From the NCBI RefSeq assembly GCF_010548375.1, contig NZ_JAAGLY010000002.1:868001-932000 (forward strand): a stretch of 64,000 nucleotides of DNA, given 5' to 3'. The notes below the pieces were generated by a model. That model saw only the letters and a program-made list of their open reading frames with translations, made no database searches and had not been told where the DNA came from. Both the position numbers and the translations under genes were made by a program. Positions within the stretch are counted from its first letter, which is position 1. Each line of letters starts with the position of its first letter. Of this stretch, positions 41,845 through 50,477 are shown piece after piece. This stretch comes from Streptomyces sp. SID13726. Lineage in GTDB: Bacteria > Actinomycetota > Actinomycetes > Streptomycetales > Streptomycetaceae.

Positions 41845-42450
41845 TCAGACACGCACTCCGCTCAGGAACAGGTCGAGGAACCCGTCCCGCGCGCCGCGTG
41901 CGCTGACCCCGCGCAGACGGGCCGTGTGGGTGCTGAAGGAGGCGAGAGCCGCCGCGAAGGTCTCCGCGGCCACGGAACGGTCGACGCCGGTGCGGAGTTC
42001 GCCGCGCCGCTCGGCGTCGAAGAGGACGTCCTCGATGACGGCGAGCGGCTGGTCGACGCAGTCGCGCCGGAAGGTGGCGTAGAGCTCGGGATGGTCGGGG
42101 AGCTCGAAGGTGCAGCGGGCCGCGATGAGCCAGCGGGGGCTTTCGAGGGTCGCCGCGACGGTGTCGTACAGGATCCGGATGTCCGCGTCGAGGCTGCCCG
42201 TGCGAGGGGGGCACAGGCTCGCCGACAGGGTGCTCAGGCCCGCGAGGATCAGGTCGTCGCGCTCGTCCCAGCGGGAGTAGAGGGTGCGCTTGGCGACCCT
42301 GGCGCGGGCGGCGACGGAGTTGATGCGGAAGCCGGCGACACCGGCCTCGGCGAGCTCGTCGACCACGGCCTGGAGGATGCGCTCGTCGGCCCGCGGGTCC
42401 CGCGGTCTGCCCGGTCTCGCCGCGGCCGCGACCGGTGACGTGTTCGCCAT
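41845..42450 (-). CDS. TetR-family regulator
   Basis: A 201-residue TetR protein: HTH DERILQAVVDELAEAGVAGF, NSVAARARVAKRTLYSRWD at residues 22-65, then a TetR_C-type ligand domain with a variable C-terminus. It is divergent from a second TetR gene at 42604, with two near-identical palindromes between them. Which of the two regulators binds there cannot be told from sequence. Confidence 0.9.
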   Translation of the reverse strand: MANTSPVAAAARPGRPRDPRADERILQAVVDELAEAGVAGFRINSVAARARVAKRTLYSRWDERDDLILAGLSTLSASLCPPRTGSLDADIRILYDTVAATLESPRWLIAARCTFELPDHPELYATFRRDCVDQPLAVIEDVLFDAERRGELRTGVDRSVAAETFAAALASFSTHTARLRGVSARGARDGFLDLFLSGVRV

Positions 42451-42527
42451 GTGCGTTCCCTCCAGCTCGGCTCCGCCGCCCAGTTTCCCAGGTGGGTGGC
42501 GGGAGCGTCGCCGGCCGGTTTTATTAC

Positions 42528-42587
42528 CGAAACGGTTTCGTATTCATCCGTCGAGGGGATAGATTGTTCATGAACGAAACAGTTCCG
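42528..42587. promoter_or_regulatory. Two TetR-type operators between divergent regulators
   Basis: CGAAACGGTTTCG (42528-42540) is a perfect 13-bp palindrome around a central G. CGAAACAGTTCCG (42575-42587) repeats it with two changes, 47 bases on. The second copy ends 16 bases before ATG 42604. AAACnGTTT is a common TetR core. Confidence 0.65.
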
Positions 42588-42603
42588 TTTGGATGAGGCA
42601 CCC

Positions 42604-43242
42604 ATGGACGGCAATGGCGGCGGACACATGACCTCGACGACAGCGGCGAGGCCGGACGACGCCCCGCGCGGGCGGCGCAGCCGGCTGACGCCGGACCGGG
42701 AGGCCGAGCTGTACGCGGCCGTCCTGGACCTGCTGCGGACCGTCGGGTACGACGCCCTGACCATGGACGCCGTCGCCACCCGCACCCGGTGCAGCAAGGC
42801 CACCCTCTACCGCCAGTGGACGGGAAAGCCCCAGCTGGTCGCCAAGGCACTGCGCCACGAGAAGCCCGTCACCCTCGCCGGTATCGACACCGGTTCCCTG
42901 CGCGGTGACTTCGCCGCCGTGGTGGCCCAGATGAGCGAGCTGCGCATGGAGCAGGACACCGCCCTGATGCGGGGTCTCCTGACCGCCGTCCACGCCCACC
43001 CCGACCTCCTCCAGGCACTGCGCGAACTGCTCGTGGACCCCGAACTGACCGGACTGAACGTGCTGTTGACGCGTGCCATGGAACGCGGCGAGATCTCCGC
43101 GAGCAATCCGGCGCTGTCGTACGTCTCCCACTCGCTGATCGGCGTCCTCATCGCCCATCAGCTGCTGGAGAACCGGCCGGCCGACCCGGCGCTGGTGCGG
43201 AGCTACATCGACGCCGTGGTGCTGCCCGCCCTCGGCGTGTGA
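42604..43242 (+). CDS. TetR-family regulator
   Basis: A 212-residue TetR protein: LTPDREAELYAAVLDLLRTV, GYDALTMDAVATRTRCSKAT, LYRQW form the HTH (about residues 30-75), followed by a TetR_C_16/AcrR-like effector domain. GAGG six bases before ATG 42604 supports that start; ATG 42628 is an alternative. No transporter or enzyme lies immediately downstream on the same strand, so it may regulate itself, the divergent TetR gene, or distant targets. Confidence 0.9.
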   Translation: MDGNGGGHMTSTTAARPDDAPRGRRSRLTPDREAELYAAVLDLLRTVGYDALTMDAVATRTRCSKATLYRQWTGKPQLVAKALRHEKPVTLAGIDTGSLRGDFAAVVAQMSELRMEQDTALMRGLLTAVHAHPDLLQALRELLVDPELTGLNVLLTRAMERGEISASNPALSYVSHSLIGVLIAHQLLENRPADPALVRSYIDAVVLPALGV

Positions 43243-43288
43243 GTGCCGCGCGTCCCTGAACTGGCGCCCACAGCGCGGCCGGTGCCTC

Positions 43289-44131
43289 TCAGTTGACCCC
43301 GGCGCCGCGTCCCATCCGGCCCGCGTGGATCGCCGCGACGGTACCCCCGTCGACGAGCAGATCGGTTCCGGAGACGAAGCTCGCCTCCGGGCCGAGCAGG
43401 AAGGCCGCGGCCCCGGCGATGTCCTCAGGGGTGCCCAGGCGTTTCGCCGCGGACGCCTCGACCATGGCGCGCATCCGCCCACCGTGCTCGGACGCGAGCT
43501 CCTGCTGACCCATCGGCGTGGAGATCACGCCGGGGCTGATCGAGTTGATCCGCGCACCGCGCTCGCCCCAGGCCACACTGGCCGCCCGGACGCGCAGATG
43601 GTTGGCGCGCTTGGCCAGCCCGTAGGCCGCCGCGGAGTCACCGGCGACGGCGGTGTCGACGAACGGCAGCTCCAGGAGCCGTTCGGCCGGGGTGTCGGCG
43701 AGCGCCTCCTCCTGCTCGGCGGTGAGGTACACGGACAGATGCCCGGCCATGCTGGAGATGACCACACCCGCCCCGCCCGGGGCGATCACCCCGCCGAAGG
43801 CGTCCAGCACCAGGGCGACCCCGAGCAGATCCACCCGCAGTACGGCGTCGGCGGGGGCCTGCACCGGGGAGAGCCCGGCGGTGTGCGCGACCTGGGTCAC
43901 AGGGCCCAACTCCGCGGCGGCCTTGGCGAGTTCGTCGACCGAGGCCGGGTCGGAGACGTCGACTCGCCGGGTCCGTACGACGTAACCGTCTCCGGCCAGC
44001 GCGGCGGCCGTATCACTCAGTCCGGTCTCGTCGAAGTCCGCCAGCAGTACCGTGCGCCCGGCTCCCTGGCGGCGGGCGATCGCCTGTCCCATGCCGCCCA
44101 CGCCGATGACAACGAGCAGGTCAGAGTCCAT
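43289..44131 (-). CDS. SDR-family oxidoreductase
   Basis: A 280-residue classical short-chain dehydrogenase. Nucleotide loop VVIGVGGMGQAIARR (GxGGMG variant of TGxxxGxG), HTAGLSP in place of NNAG, catalytic YGLAK (Tyr/Lys), and the C-terminal SGTDLLVDGG. The Thr of the first motif is replaced, seen in a subset of SDRs. It is divergent from the TetR gene at 44196, sharing a strong palindrome, so it is very likely that regulator's target. Confidence 0.92.
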   Translation of the reverse strand: MDSDLLVVIGVGGMGQAIARRQGAGRTVLLADFDETGLSDTAAALAGDGYVVRTRRVDVSDPASVDELAKAAAELGPVTQVAHTAGLSPVQAPADAVLRVDLLGVALVLDAFGGVIAPGGAGVVISSMAGHLSVYLTAEQEEALADTPAERLLELPFVDTAVAGDSAAAYGLAKRANHLRVRAASVAWGERGARINSISPGVISTPMGQQELASEHGGRMRAMVEASAAKRLGTPEDIAGAAAFLLGPEASFVSGTDLLVDGGTVAAIHAGRMGRGAGVN

Positions 44132-44146
44132 CCCGCACCTCCGATC

Positions 44147-44176
44147 ATTACGAGACTATTCGTCTCGTAATGAGAC
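44147..44176. promoter_or_regulatory. Overlapping palindromes, TetR operator
   Basis: ATTACGAGAC, five bases, GTCTCGTAAT (44147-44171) is a perfect 10-bp inverted repeat. It overlaps GTCTC GTAAT GAGAC (44162-44176). Lies between the divergent SDR and TetR start codons, 15 bases after one and 19 before the other. Confidence 0.75.
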
Positions 44177-44195
44177 CATACCCTAGGCTGGCCGT

Positions 44196-44789
44196 ATGTC
44201 TCCGGAGCCGTCAGGCCGCCCGCGCGACCCGGCCGTACACCGGGCCATCCTCGAAGCCACCCGGGATCTGCTCGTCGAGCAGGGGTACCGCGTCCTGACC
44301 ATGGACCGGGTCGCCACCCGGGCCGGGGTCGGCAAGCAGACGGTCTACCGACGCTGGCCGTCCAAAGCACCGCTGGTGGCCGAGGCCGTACTGGACGGCT
44401 TCCGTCTCCATCAGCCGGTGGAGCCCCCTGACACCGGCGATCTCGACGCGGACCTCACGGTGTGGCTGCGTCAGCGCGAGGCCTTCATGGCGGCCCCGCA
44501 CCTCGTGGAGCTGGTGCGCGCGCTGGCCATCGCGACGGCGGAGGACCCTGACGCCGCCGACGCCCTCCACCTCCGCCTCACCCGCCCGGAACGGGACCGG
44601 CTGGTCGCGCGACTGCGGGCGGGTGTCGAGGCGGGGCAGGTCGACGCCGACGCGGACCTGGAGGCGGCCGTCGACGCGCTCATCGGCTCGATCGTCTACC
44701 GAATCCTGACCCGGGTCCCGGCCGAGGAGGCCGTCCGGCGGGGTGAGGGGTTGCTGGGGATCTTGCTGGCGGGGATCAGGAAGGGTTGA
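44196..44789 (+). CDS. TetR-family regulator (TetR_C_16-like)
   Basis: A 197-residue TetR protein: GRPRDPAVHRAILEATRDLL, VEQGYRVLTMDRVATRAGV, GKQTVYRRWPSKAPLVAEA. This N-terminal pattern is typical of Streptomyces repressors paired with SDR enzymes. Divergent from the SDR gene at 44131. Start ATG 44196 is 20 bases from the operator edge, so bound protein would block its own promoter. Confidence 0.92.
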   Translation: MSPEPSGRPRDPAVHRAILEATRDLLVEQGYRVLTMDRVATRAGVGKQTVYRRWPSKAPLVAEAVLDGFRLHQPVEPPDTGDLDADLTVWLRQREAFMAAPHLVELVRALAIATAEDPDAADALHLRLTRPERDRLVARLRAGVEAGQVDADADLEAAVDALIGSIVYRILTRVPAEEAVRRGEGLLGILLAGIRKG

Positions 44790-45209
44790 GGCGGGGGGCG
44801 GCCGGACTCTGGGGCCGAGGCGGCGGGGCGAGGGACTCCGGGGCCGAAGTGGAGGGGCGGCCGGACTCCGGGGACCGAGGCGGCAGGGCGAGGGACTCCG
44901 GGGCCGAGGGGACTCGGAGGACTGGCGCGGAAGGGCAGTTGGACCCGGCCGGCTCACCCGGCAGAGCCGCAGAACCTGAGGCCGAGGGGCAAGGGCAACG
45001 GGGCCCGGAAGACCGGCACGGCCGGACAGCAGAACCCGGCCGGCTGACGCGGCGAAACACCGGAACCCAAAACGACTGACGCAACAGGGCGGCGAGTCCC
45101 AGAAGACCCGCCGCCCCTCGCTTCAGCCCGGCTACCAGCCGAGACCAGCGCTCAGCCCGCGCAGCCGGCCGGCCGCCGACCCGGCACAGCCGGCCCGACC
45201 CCCACCCCG
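44790..45209. repeat. Gene-free 420 bases with a duplicated 60-bp unit
   Basis: No coding frame is convincing. A unit of about 60 bp (starting GGGGCGGCCGGACTC and including GAGGGACTCCGGGGCCGA) occurs twice in tandem at about 44797-44915, with a few substitutions and a one-base length difference. The rest is a G/A-biased low-complexity strand with recurring CCGGCCGG and GGCCGA words between two convergent genes. Confidence 0.65.
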
Positions 45210-45905
45210 TCAGCCCAGCTTCTTCAACAACTCAACAGCAAGCGGCGCCGAAGACGCCGGATTCTGCCCGGTCACCAAGTTGCCGTCGACGATGACATGC
45301 GGCGCCCACGGCTCCCTCTCGTCGACCTGCACACCCGCCTCCGTGAGCCGGTCCTGGAGCAGCCACTTGGCCTTGTCGGCGAAGCCCGCCTGGGTCTCCT
45401 CGGCGTTGGTGAAGGCGGCCACCCGGCGCCCCGCGAAGGCGTTCGTGCCGTCGGCCCCGGTCGCCGCGAGCAGGGCCGCCGGGCCGTGGCAGACCACGCC
45501 GAGGGGCTTGCCGCTCGCCAGCGCGCGGGTGAGCAGTCGGCCGGAGTCGGCGTCGACCGCGAGGTCCTCCATCGGCCCGTGGCCGCCGGGGTAGAAGACG
45601 GCGTCGTAGTCGTCGAGGTTCACGTCCGACAGCCGCACCGGCTGCTGGAATTCGGCCGCCGAGTCGAGCACCCCGGCAATGCGGTCGGCGTTCTCCTGGC
45701 CGCCGTTGAGCTCGGCCGCGAGGCTGCCCTTGTCCAGGGGCGGCACGACACCGCCCGGGGTGGCCACGACGATCTCGTGTCCGGCGGCCTTGAAGGCCTC
45801 GTACGGGGCGACGGCCTCCTCGGCCCAGAAGCCGGTGGGGTGGCGGGTACCGTCGGCCAGGGTCCAGTGGTCGGCGCCGGTCAGCACAAAGAGGATCTTC
45901 GACAT
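45210..45905 (-). CDS. DJ-1/PfpI-type amidotransferase-like protein
   Basis: A 231-residue paralogue of the protein at 12380-13081. C139-H140 in VVCHGPAAL, YPGGHGPMEDL and the opening ADHWTLADG are all conserved. ATG 45905 (MSKILF) is set by comparison with the paralogue (MTKILF); a start nine codons earlier is possible. Divergent from the LysR gene at 45956, which probably controls it. Candidate methylglyoxal or carbonyl-stress protein. Confidence 0.9.
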   Translation of the reverse strand: MSKILFVLTGADHWTLADGTRHPTGFWAEEAVAPYEAFKAAGHEIVVATPGGVVPPLDKGSLAAELNGGQENADRIAGVLDSAAEFQQPVRLSDVNLDDYDAVFYPGGHGPMEDLAVDADSGRLLTRALASGKPLGVVCHGPAALLAATGADGTNAFAGRRVAAFTNAEETQAGFADKAKWLLQDRLTEAGVQVDEREPWAPHVIVDGNLVTGQNPASSAPLAVELLKKLG

Positions 45906-45955
45906 GGTGAAACCGTAGTCCCGGCCATTCATAGAAATCCAATAGGCTCAAGCAT

Positions 45956-46909
45956 ATGAGGGATAGGGGTTCCAATGGGTCCGATAGGTCCGACGGGCCG
46001 GGTCAGACCGGCGCGGCCTCGCTGGACCTGAACCTGCTGCGGACGTTCCTGACGGTGTACCGCACCGGTTCCTTCACCGCCGCCGCCCGTCTGCTGGGCC
46101 TCTCCCAGCCCACGGTCACCACGCAGATCCGGTCCCTGGAACGGCAGTTGGGCCGCGAGCTGTTCGAGCGCCAGGCCCGGGGCGTGACTCCGGCGCCGTA
46201 CGCGGACGAGCTGGCCGCACGGATCGTGGAGCCGCTGGACTCGCTCGCCGCGGTCGCCGGACCGGCCGGGAACGGCGACGGTTCCGCGGCCGAGCCGGTG
46301 CATCTCGCGGGCCCCGCCGAACTCCTCTCCCGCTGCGTGCTGCCCGGTCTCGCGCCCCTGGTGGAGCGAGGCGTACGACTGCGCATCACACCGGGTCTGA
46401 CCGAACCGCTCCTGGAGGATCTGCGCGCGGGCCGCCATGACCTGGTGATCGCCACGTTCCGGCCCCGTGGCCGCGCCCTCACCGCCCTTCCCCTCAATGA
46501 CGAGGAGTTCGTGCTGGTCGCCTCCCCCGCCTGGGCGGAGCGGATCGGCGCACCGGCGCAGATGGCGGCCGCGCTGCACGGCGTCCCGCTGGTCGCCTAT
46601 GCCGACGACCTTCCGATCGTGCGCCGGTACTGGCGGCACGTCTTCGGCCGGCGCCTGGTACGGCAGCCCGCGGTGACCATGCCCGACCTGAACGCGGTCA
46701 AGGCGGCGATTGCCGGCGGCGTCGGATTCTCCGTGCTCCCGCGCTATCTGTGCACCGAGGAGCTGGCGTCGGGGGCGCTGGTGCTGCTCCACGACCCCGA
46801 CGACCCGCCCATCAACACGGCCTTCCTGGCGCAGCGGCCCGGCACCTCCGGCAATCCTCATGTGGCCCTGGTCCGCGACCACTTGCTGCGGGCCGCGGCC
46901 GACTGGTAG
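45956..46909 (+). CDS. LysR-family transcriptional regulator
   Basis: A 317-residue LysR protein. A Gly/Ser/Asp-rich leader of about 20 residues precedes the HTH LDLNLLRTFLTVYRTGSFTA, AARLLGLSQPTVTTQIRSLE. The substrate domain has VRLRITPGLTEPLLEDLRAG, HDLVIATFRPRG and the C-terminal effector lobe. Divergent from the PfpI gene with a 50-base A/T-rich gap (ATAGAAATCCAATAG) that fits a LysR site. The leader DNA repeats GGTCCGATAGG-type words. Confidence 0.92.
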   Translation: MRDRGSNGSDRSDGPGQTGAASLDLNLLRTFLTVYRTGSFTAAARLLGLSQPTVTTQIRSLERQLGRELFERQARGVTPAPYADELAARIVEPLDSLAAVAGPAGNGDGSAAEPVHLAGPAELLSRCVLPGLAPLVERGVRLRITPGLTEPLLEDLRAGRHDLVIATFRPRGRALTALPLNDEEFVLVASPAWAERIGAPAQMAAALHGVPLVAYADDLPIVRRYWRHVFGRRLVRQPAVTMPDLNAVKAAIAGGVGFSVLPRYLCTEELASGALVLLHDPDDPPINTAFLAQRPGTSGNPHVALVRDHLLRAAADW

Positions 46910-46947
46910 CCCGCAACCTGTCGCCGGCCGCCGCGCTCCGGGCCGCT

Positions 46948-47949
46948 TCAGCCCTTGGCCACGAATGACGACCGCGCCCCGTCGAGGGTCGCGTCCATCC
47001 GGGCCGCCTGACCCTCGGTGAACATGAACATGGCCGCGTCGTCGGTGTAGTCCATGTAGTTGACGAACATGTCCCCGTCGGGTGCGTTGTTGCAGCTGAG
47101 GTGCGGGAAGGCCGGGGTGCCGAAGTTGGGGCCGCCCGCGTTGGGGGTGTCCTCGACGAAGTCGGTGCCGCTGCATCCGTCGCCGTCGTCGCCCCAGATG
47201 TGCAGCAGGTTGAGCCAGTGGCCGACCTCGTGGGTGGCTGTGCGGCCGAGGTTGAAGGGGGCGGCCGCGGTGCCGGTCGTACCGAAGAACCGGTGGGCGA
47301 TGACCACCCCGTCGGTGGCGGCCGGTCCGCCCGGGAACTGGGCGTAGCCGAGGATCTCCCCCACCCCGGGGTCGAACAGGCGCCCGCACACCCAGATGTT
47401 GAGGTACTCGTCGGCGGGCCAGGCGTCATGGCCGCCGCTGGAGGCGAACTTGGCCGAGTCGTCCATGCCGAAGGACTCCGTCCGCGACGGCGTGCGGGTG
47501 ATGCCGTCGGTGGGCCGCCCGTCCGGGTCCTCGGTGGCGAGCCGGAACTCGATCCGGCAGTCCGCGGCGAGCCCCTGCCAGACGTCCGGCACCTGGGAGA
47601 CGTCCGGGTTGAGCCGCCGGTAGTCGCGGTTGAGGACGTCGATCTGGCTGACGATCTGGTCGTCCCCGATGTCCTGTTCGGGGGTGCGGTGGACGACGTG
47701 CACCACGACCGGGATGGTCGTGACCCCGACGCGCGCACTGCTCTCGTGGCCCCGCTCGAAGGCGAAGGCCAGGTTCTCCACCGCGGCCCGCGCCCGCGCG
47801 TATCCGGAGTCCTCGCTGAGCAGTCGCCGGTGGACCGGCATGGTGCCGCAGACACGGCGACCGGGTGCGGCCGCGGTCTCGCCGAACTCGCTCTGGTTCG
47901 CGTTCTCGTGGTCGTTCGCGTTCTCGTTCTCGTGGTCGTTCTCGGGCAT
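46948..47949 (-). CDS. Pappalysin-type zinc metalloprotease (M43)
   Basis: A 333-residue metzincin. Zinc motif [11 protein letters not shown] gives H240, E241, H244 and H250; the Met-turn is M299 in [20 protein letters not shown] and the [12 protein letters not shown] loop are typical for the M43 family. M43 enzymes are normally secreted, but no signal peptide is visible here. The N-terminus is a hydrophilic repeat ([16 protein letters not shown]) encoded by a short tandem DNA repeat. It may be released by another route, or act in the cytoplasm. Confidence 0.9.
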   Translation of the reverse strand: MPENDHENENANDHENANQSEFGETAAAPGRRVCGTMPVHRRLLSEDSGYARARAAVENLAFAFERGHESSARVGVTTIPVVVHVVHRTPEQDIGDDQIVSQIDVLNRDYRRLNPDVSQVPDVWQGLAADCRIEFRLATEDPDGRPTDGITRTPSRTESFGMDDSAKFASSGGHDAWPADEYLNIWVCGRLFDPGVGEILGYAQFPGGPAATDGVVIAHRFFGTTGTAAAPFNLGRTATHEVGHWLNLLHIWGDDGDGCSGTDFVEDTPNAGGPNFGTPAFPHLSCNNAPDGDMFVNYMDYTDDAAMFMFTEGQAARMDATLDGARSSFVAKG

Positions 47950-48151
47950 GTTGCACCGCCTGGAGACGGCCGCGCCTCGACGGGCGCGGAAGTGAGGGTG
48001 GAACGGGCCCGTTGCGCATTACGGTAGGGCGACAGGACGGACACGGTAACCAGAATCACGGAATCCGCAACAAGTACGGCATTGGGTTCCGTATCGGGTC
48101 AACCCGCAGGGTTTACGGCTCAATTGGTACGGCATCGGGAGGTGCTCGGCG

Positions 48152-48463
48152 ATGAGTGGTCCGCCGCCGGAGCTGATCGGGACCTGGGTGCACTCCTACG
48201 AGGAGGACACGGAGGACGTGGCCGTGTACCGGCCCGCGAGCCGTCCGCTGCCGCCCGCCCGGGGCCGCCGGGGACTGGAGTTCGCCGCGGACGGCACCTT
48301 CACCGAGCGTCCTCTCGGCCGCGGCGACGCCCCCGCGACCCGCACCGGCCGCTGGAAGTCGGCGGCCCCGGACGGCAGTCGACTGTCCCTGATCCTCCCC
48401 GGCGCGGAGAGGCAGCTCGAAGTCCTCCATGTCGACGACGAAGTGCTGAAGGTGCGCAAGTAG
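48152..48463 (+). CDS. Small hypothetical protein (lipocalin-like pattern)
   Basis: A 103-residue protein: ELIGTWVHSYEEDTEDVAVY, RRGLEFAADGTFTE, TGRWKSAAPDGSRLSL. The GTW start and the two later beta stretches resemble a small lipocalin-type barrel, but I cannot assign a family with certainty. It ends ten bases before the next gene and is probably co-transcribed with it. Confidence 0.7.
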   Translation: MSGPPPELIGTWVHSYEEDTEDVAVYRPASRPLPPARGRRGLEFAADGTFTERPLGRGDAPATRTGRWKSAAPDGSRLSLILPGAERQLEVLHVDDEVLKVRK

Positions 48464-48472
48464 GACGTCGCC

Positions 48473-49225
48473 GTGGGGCACACTCACCGCATGGAGACAG
48501 CCGAGTTCATCCAGATCCTGGAGCGGGAGGGCCGACTGCTCGCGTCGGCCGCCGAGGAGGCCGGGACCGAGGCGAAGGTGCCGACCTGTCCGGGGTGGCA
48601 GGTGCGGGACCTGCTCAGGCACACGGGGGCGGTGCATCGCTGGGCGACGGCGTTCGTGGCCGAGGGGCACACCGCCTTCCGCCCCTTCGGCGAGGAACCC
48701 GCCCTGGACGGCGCCGAGTTGCTGGCCTGGTACCGCGCCGGCCACAGCCGTCTGGTCGACACCCTCGGCTCGGCGTCCCCCGACCTGGAGTGCTGGCACT
48801 TCCTTCCCGCCCCCTCACCGCTCGCGTTCTGGGCCAGGCGACAGGCGCACGAGACGGCCGTGCACCGCGTCGACGCGGAGGCGGCACGCGGCGGCACCCA
48901 GACCGGCATCGGACGGGACTTCGCGGCCGACGGCATCGACGAGTTGCTGCGCGGATTCCACGCCCGCGCCAAGAGCCGGGCCCGCAGCGACGAGCCCCGG
49001 GTGCTGCGGGTGCGGGCGAGCGACACGGACGGCGCCGTGTGGACCGTACGACTGACCCGGGAGCCGCCCTCGACGCAGTACGGCGAGGAGGGGCCCGCCG
49101 ACTGCGAGGTGTCCGGACCCGCCGCGCGCCTGTATCTGGCGCTGTGGAACCGGCTGCCGTTCCCGGCGGTGACCGGGGATGTCTCCGTGGCGGGGCTGTG
49201 GCGGGAGAAGTCCGGGGTGGGGTGA
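48473..49225 (+). CDS. Mycothiol-dependent maleylpyruvate isomerase-type protein
   Basis: A 250-residue protein of the MDMPI/DinB-like superfamily: PTCPGWQVRDLLRHTGAVHR (metal-ligand His helix), ARRQAHETAVHRVDAE (second metal motif) and a C-terminal MDMPI domain (SGPAARLYLALWNRL, GLW). GTG 48473 is preferred because AGGA lies seven bases before it; ATG 48491 is an in-frame alternative. Family members use mycothiol, the actinobacterial thiol, for isomerase or transferase reactions. Confidence 0.85.
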   Translation: MGHTHRMETAEFIQILEREGRLLASAAEEAGTEAKVPTCPGWQVRDLLRHTGAVHRWATAFVAEGHTAFRPFGEEPALDGAELLAWYRAGHSRLVDTLGSASPDLECWHFLPAPSPLAFWARRQAHETAVHRVDAEAARGGTQTGIGRDFAADGIDELLRGFHARAKSRARSDEPRVLRVRASDTDGAVWTVRLTREPPSTQYGEEGPADCEVSGPAARLYLALWNRLPFPAVTGDVSVAGLWREKSGVG

Positions 49226-49308
49226 GGGGCGCCACCGGGCGCCGCACACGCAGAGCCGAGAGCGTGTTGACCCACCCTGCCTCCGGGGAGCGCACCCGGG
49301 CACGTCCA

Positions 49309-49338
49309 GGGAGTCGGCGCACCGGTGCGCCGACTCCC
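49309..49338. terminator. Perfect 30-bp palindrome, bidirectional terminator
   Basis: GGGAGTCGGCGCACC followed directly by GGTGCGCCGACTCCC: a 15-bp perfect inverted repeat with no loop beyond the centre. It sits between two convergent genes (MDMPI-type and B-lectin), seven bases from the lectin stop, so it can end both transcripts. Confidence 0.8.
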
Positions 49339-49344
49339 GCCGGT

Positions 49345-49839
49345 TCAGGGACGTCCGGCGATGTTGTTCGACCAGACCGCGACATGACCGGGGGCGTAGA
49401 CGACCAGGTTCCGGTCGTTCTGGAGTTCCAGGTCCGAGCCGGGCTTCCCGTCCGTGCCGGACGCCCAGACCGGGCGGTTGCCCGGTGCGACCACGACCAG
49501 GTTGCCGTCGTTCTGCATGAACAGCACGGAGTTCGGGACGTAGGTCTGACTCCTCCAGACGACATGACCGCCGGGGATGGTCTCCACGAGGTTGCCGTCG
49601 GCCTGCATCACGAGCACGTTGAGCCGGTTGGGACTGGTCAGCCGGTCCCCCGGATTGAGCCGGCCCCCGGGCAGCAGCCGACCCCGGTGCGTCGTGGCGG
49701 GCCGGGCGCTCTCGGACGAGTCGACGGGCCGGACGACCGTGGTACCGGTGGCCTGTGCCGACGCTGCGAACGGTAAGGACGAACCCAGTGCGGCGATGAA
49801 CACTGCGGCGAACGTCATGGCATGGCGAAGGTGTCGCAC
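49345..49839 (-). CDS. Secreted bulb-type (B-lectin) domain protein
   Basis: A 164-residue secreted protein. Signal peptide of about 30 residues (MTFAAVFIAALGSS core, ASAQA cleavage). One B-lectin domain with three mannose-site-like repeats: MQADGNLVE, MQNDGNLVV and LQNDRNLVVY (consensus QxDxNxVxY; the third lacks the first D-x-N order). GTG 49839 with GGGGGAAAT upstream is the likely start. Small stand-alone B-lectins occur in Streptomyces; the ligand is unknown. Confidence 0.85.
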   Translation of the reverse strand: MRHLRHAMTFAAVFIAALGSSLPFAASAQATGTTVVRPVDSSESARPATTHRGRLLPGGRLNPGDRLTSPNRLNVLVMQADGNLVETIPGGHVVWRSQTYVPNSVLFMQNDGNLVVVAPGNRPVWASGTDGKPGSDLELQNDRNLVVYAPGHVAVWSNNIAGRP

Positions 49840-50010
49840 ATTTCCCCCTTGGAATACAGCCCATTGCCGACCCGCGTAAGCATCCCCTTCCGCAGGCGGG
49901 GCCGGACAGACGTCGGCCACCGCGCCCGGGCGCACAGCGTGGCGTACGTCAGGCACTCCAGGAGTGCGCCTACGGGTGCACGCCCCCGATCCAGATCGGA
50001 CCACCGTGCC

Positions 50011-50391
50011 TTACGACGGCTCCAACATCCGCGTCAGCACCGCCCGTTGCACCGGCAGCGCGTCCCCGTGCAGCGACCGCCCCTTCGACGTGAGCGACAC
50101 CCGCACCCCGCGCCGGTCCTCCGCGCACATCCCCCGCTCGACGAGGCCGTCCTTCTCCAGGCGGGCGATCAGGCGGGAGAGGGCGCTCTGGCTGAGGTGG
50201 ACGCGCTCGGAGATCTCCTGGACGCGGTAGGCGCAGCCGCCGTCGGCGAGGACGTCGAGGACCTCGAAGTCGCTGGCGCACAGGCCGTGCCGGTGCAGGG
50301 CCCGGTCCAGTTCGCACTGCGTGCGCGCGTGCAGGGCCAGGATGTCCCGCCACTGCTTGGCGAGCGCATGCTCGGGCTTCTTCGCCACCAT
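50011..50391 (-). CDS. MarR-family transcriptional regulator
   Basis: A 126-residue MarR protein: CELDRALHRHGLCASDFEVL, DVLADGGCAYRVQEISERVH, LSQSALSRLIARLEKDGLVE, with the wing RRGVRVSLTSKG. ATG 50391; a GTG nine bases earlier is possible. It is divergent from the DHA2 exporter at 50478, sharing a strong palindrome, so it very likely represses the exporter and itself. Cysteines C49/C65-equivalents could allow redox sensing but this is not certain. Confidence 0.92.
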   Translation of the reverse strand: MVAKKPEHALAKQWRDILALHARTQCELDRALHRHGLCASDFEVLDVLADGGCAYRVQEISERVHLSQSALSRLIARLEKDGLVERGMCAEDRRGVRVSLTSKGRSLHGDALPVQRAVLTRMLEPS

Positions 50392-50436
50392 GCGCGGCAC
50401 CGTAGCAGAGAGAAGGGATTATTGCACCGGAATTAA

Positions 50437-50463
50437 ATGCGCTTGCATTCGATGCATGCGCAT
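50437..50463. promoter_or_regulatory. MarR-type operator
   Basis: ATGCGCTTGCAT, TCG, ATGCATGCGCAT: 12-bp arms with one mismatch around a 3-bp spacer, containing TTGCAT half-sites typical of MarR. It ends 14 bases before ATG 50478 of the exporter. Confidence 0.75.
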
Positions 50464-50477
50464 GTAGTGTCGTCGGC

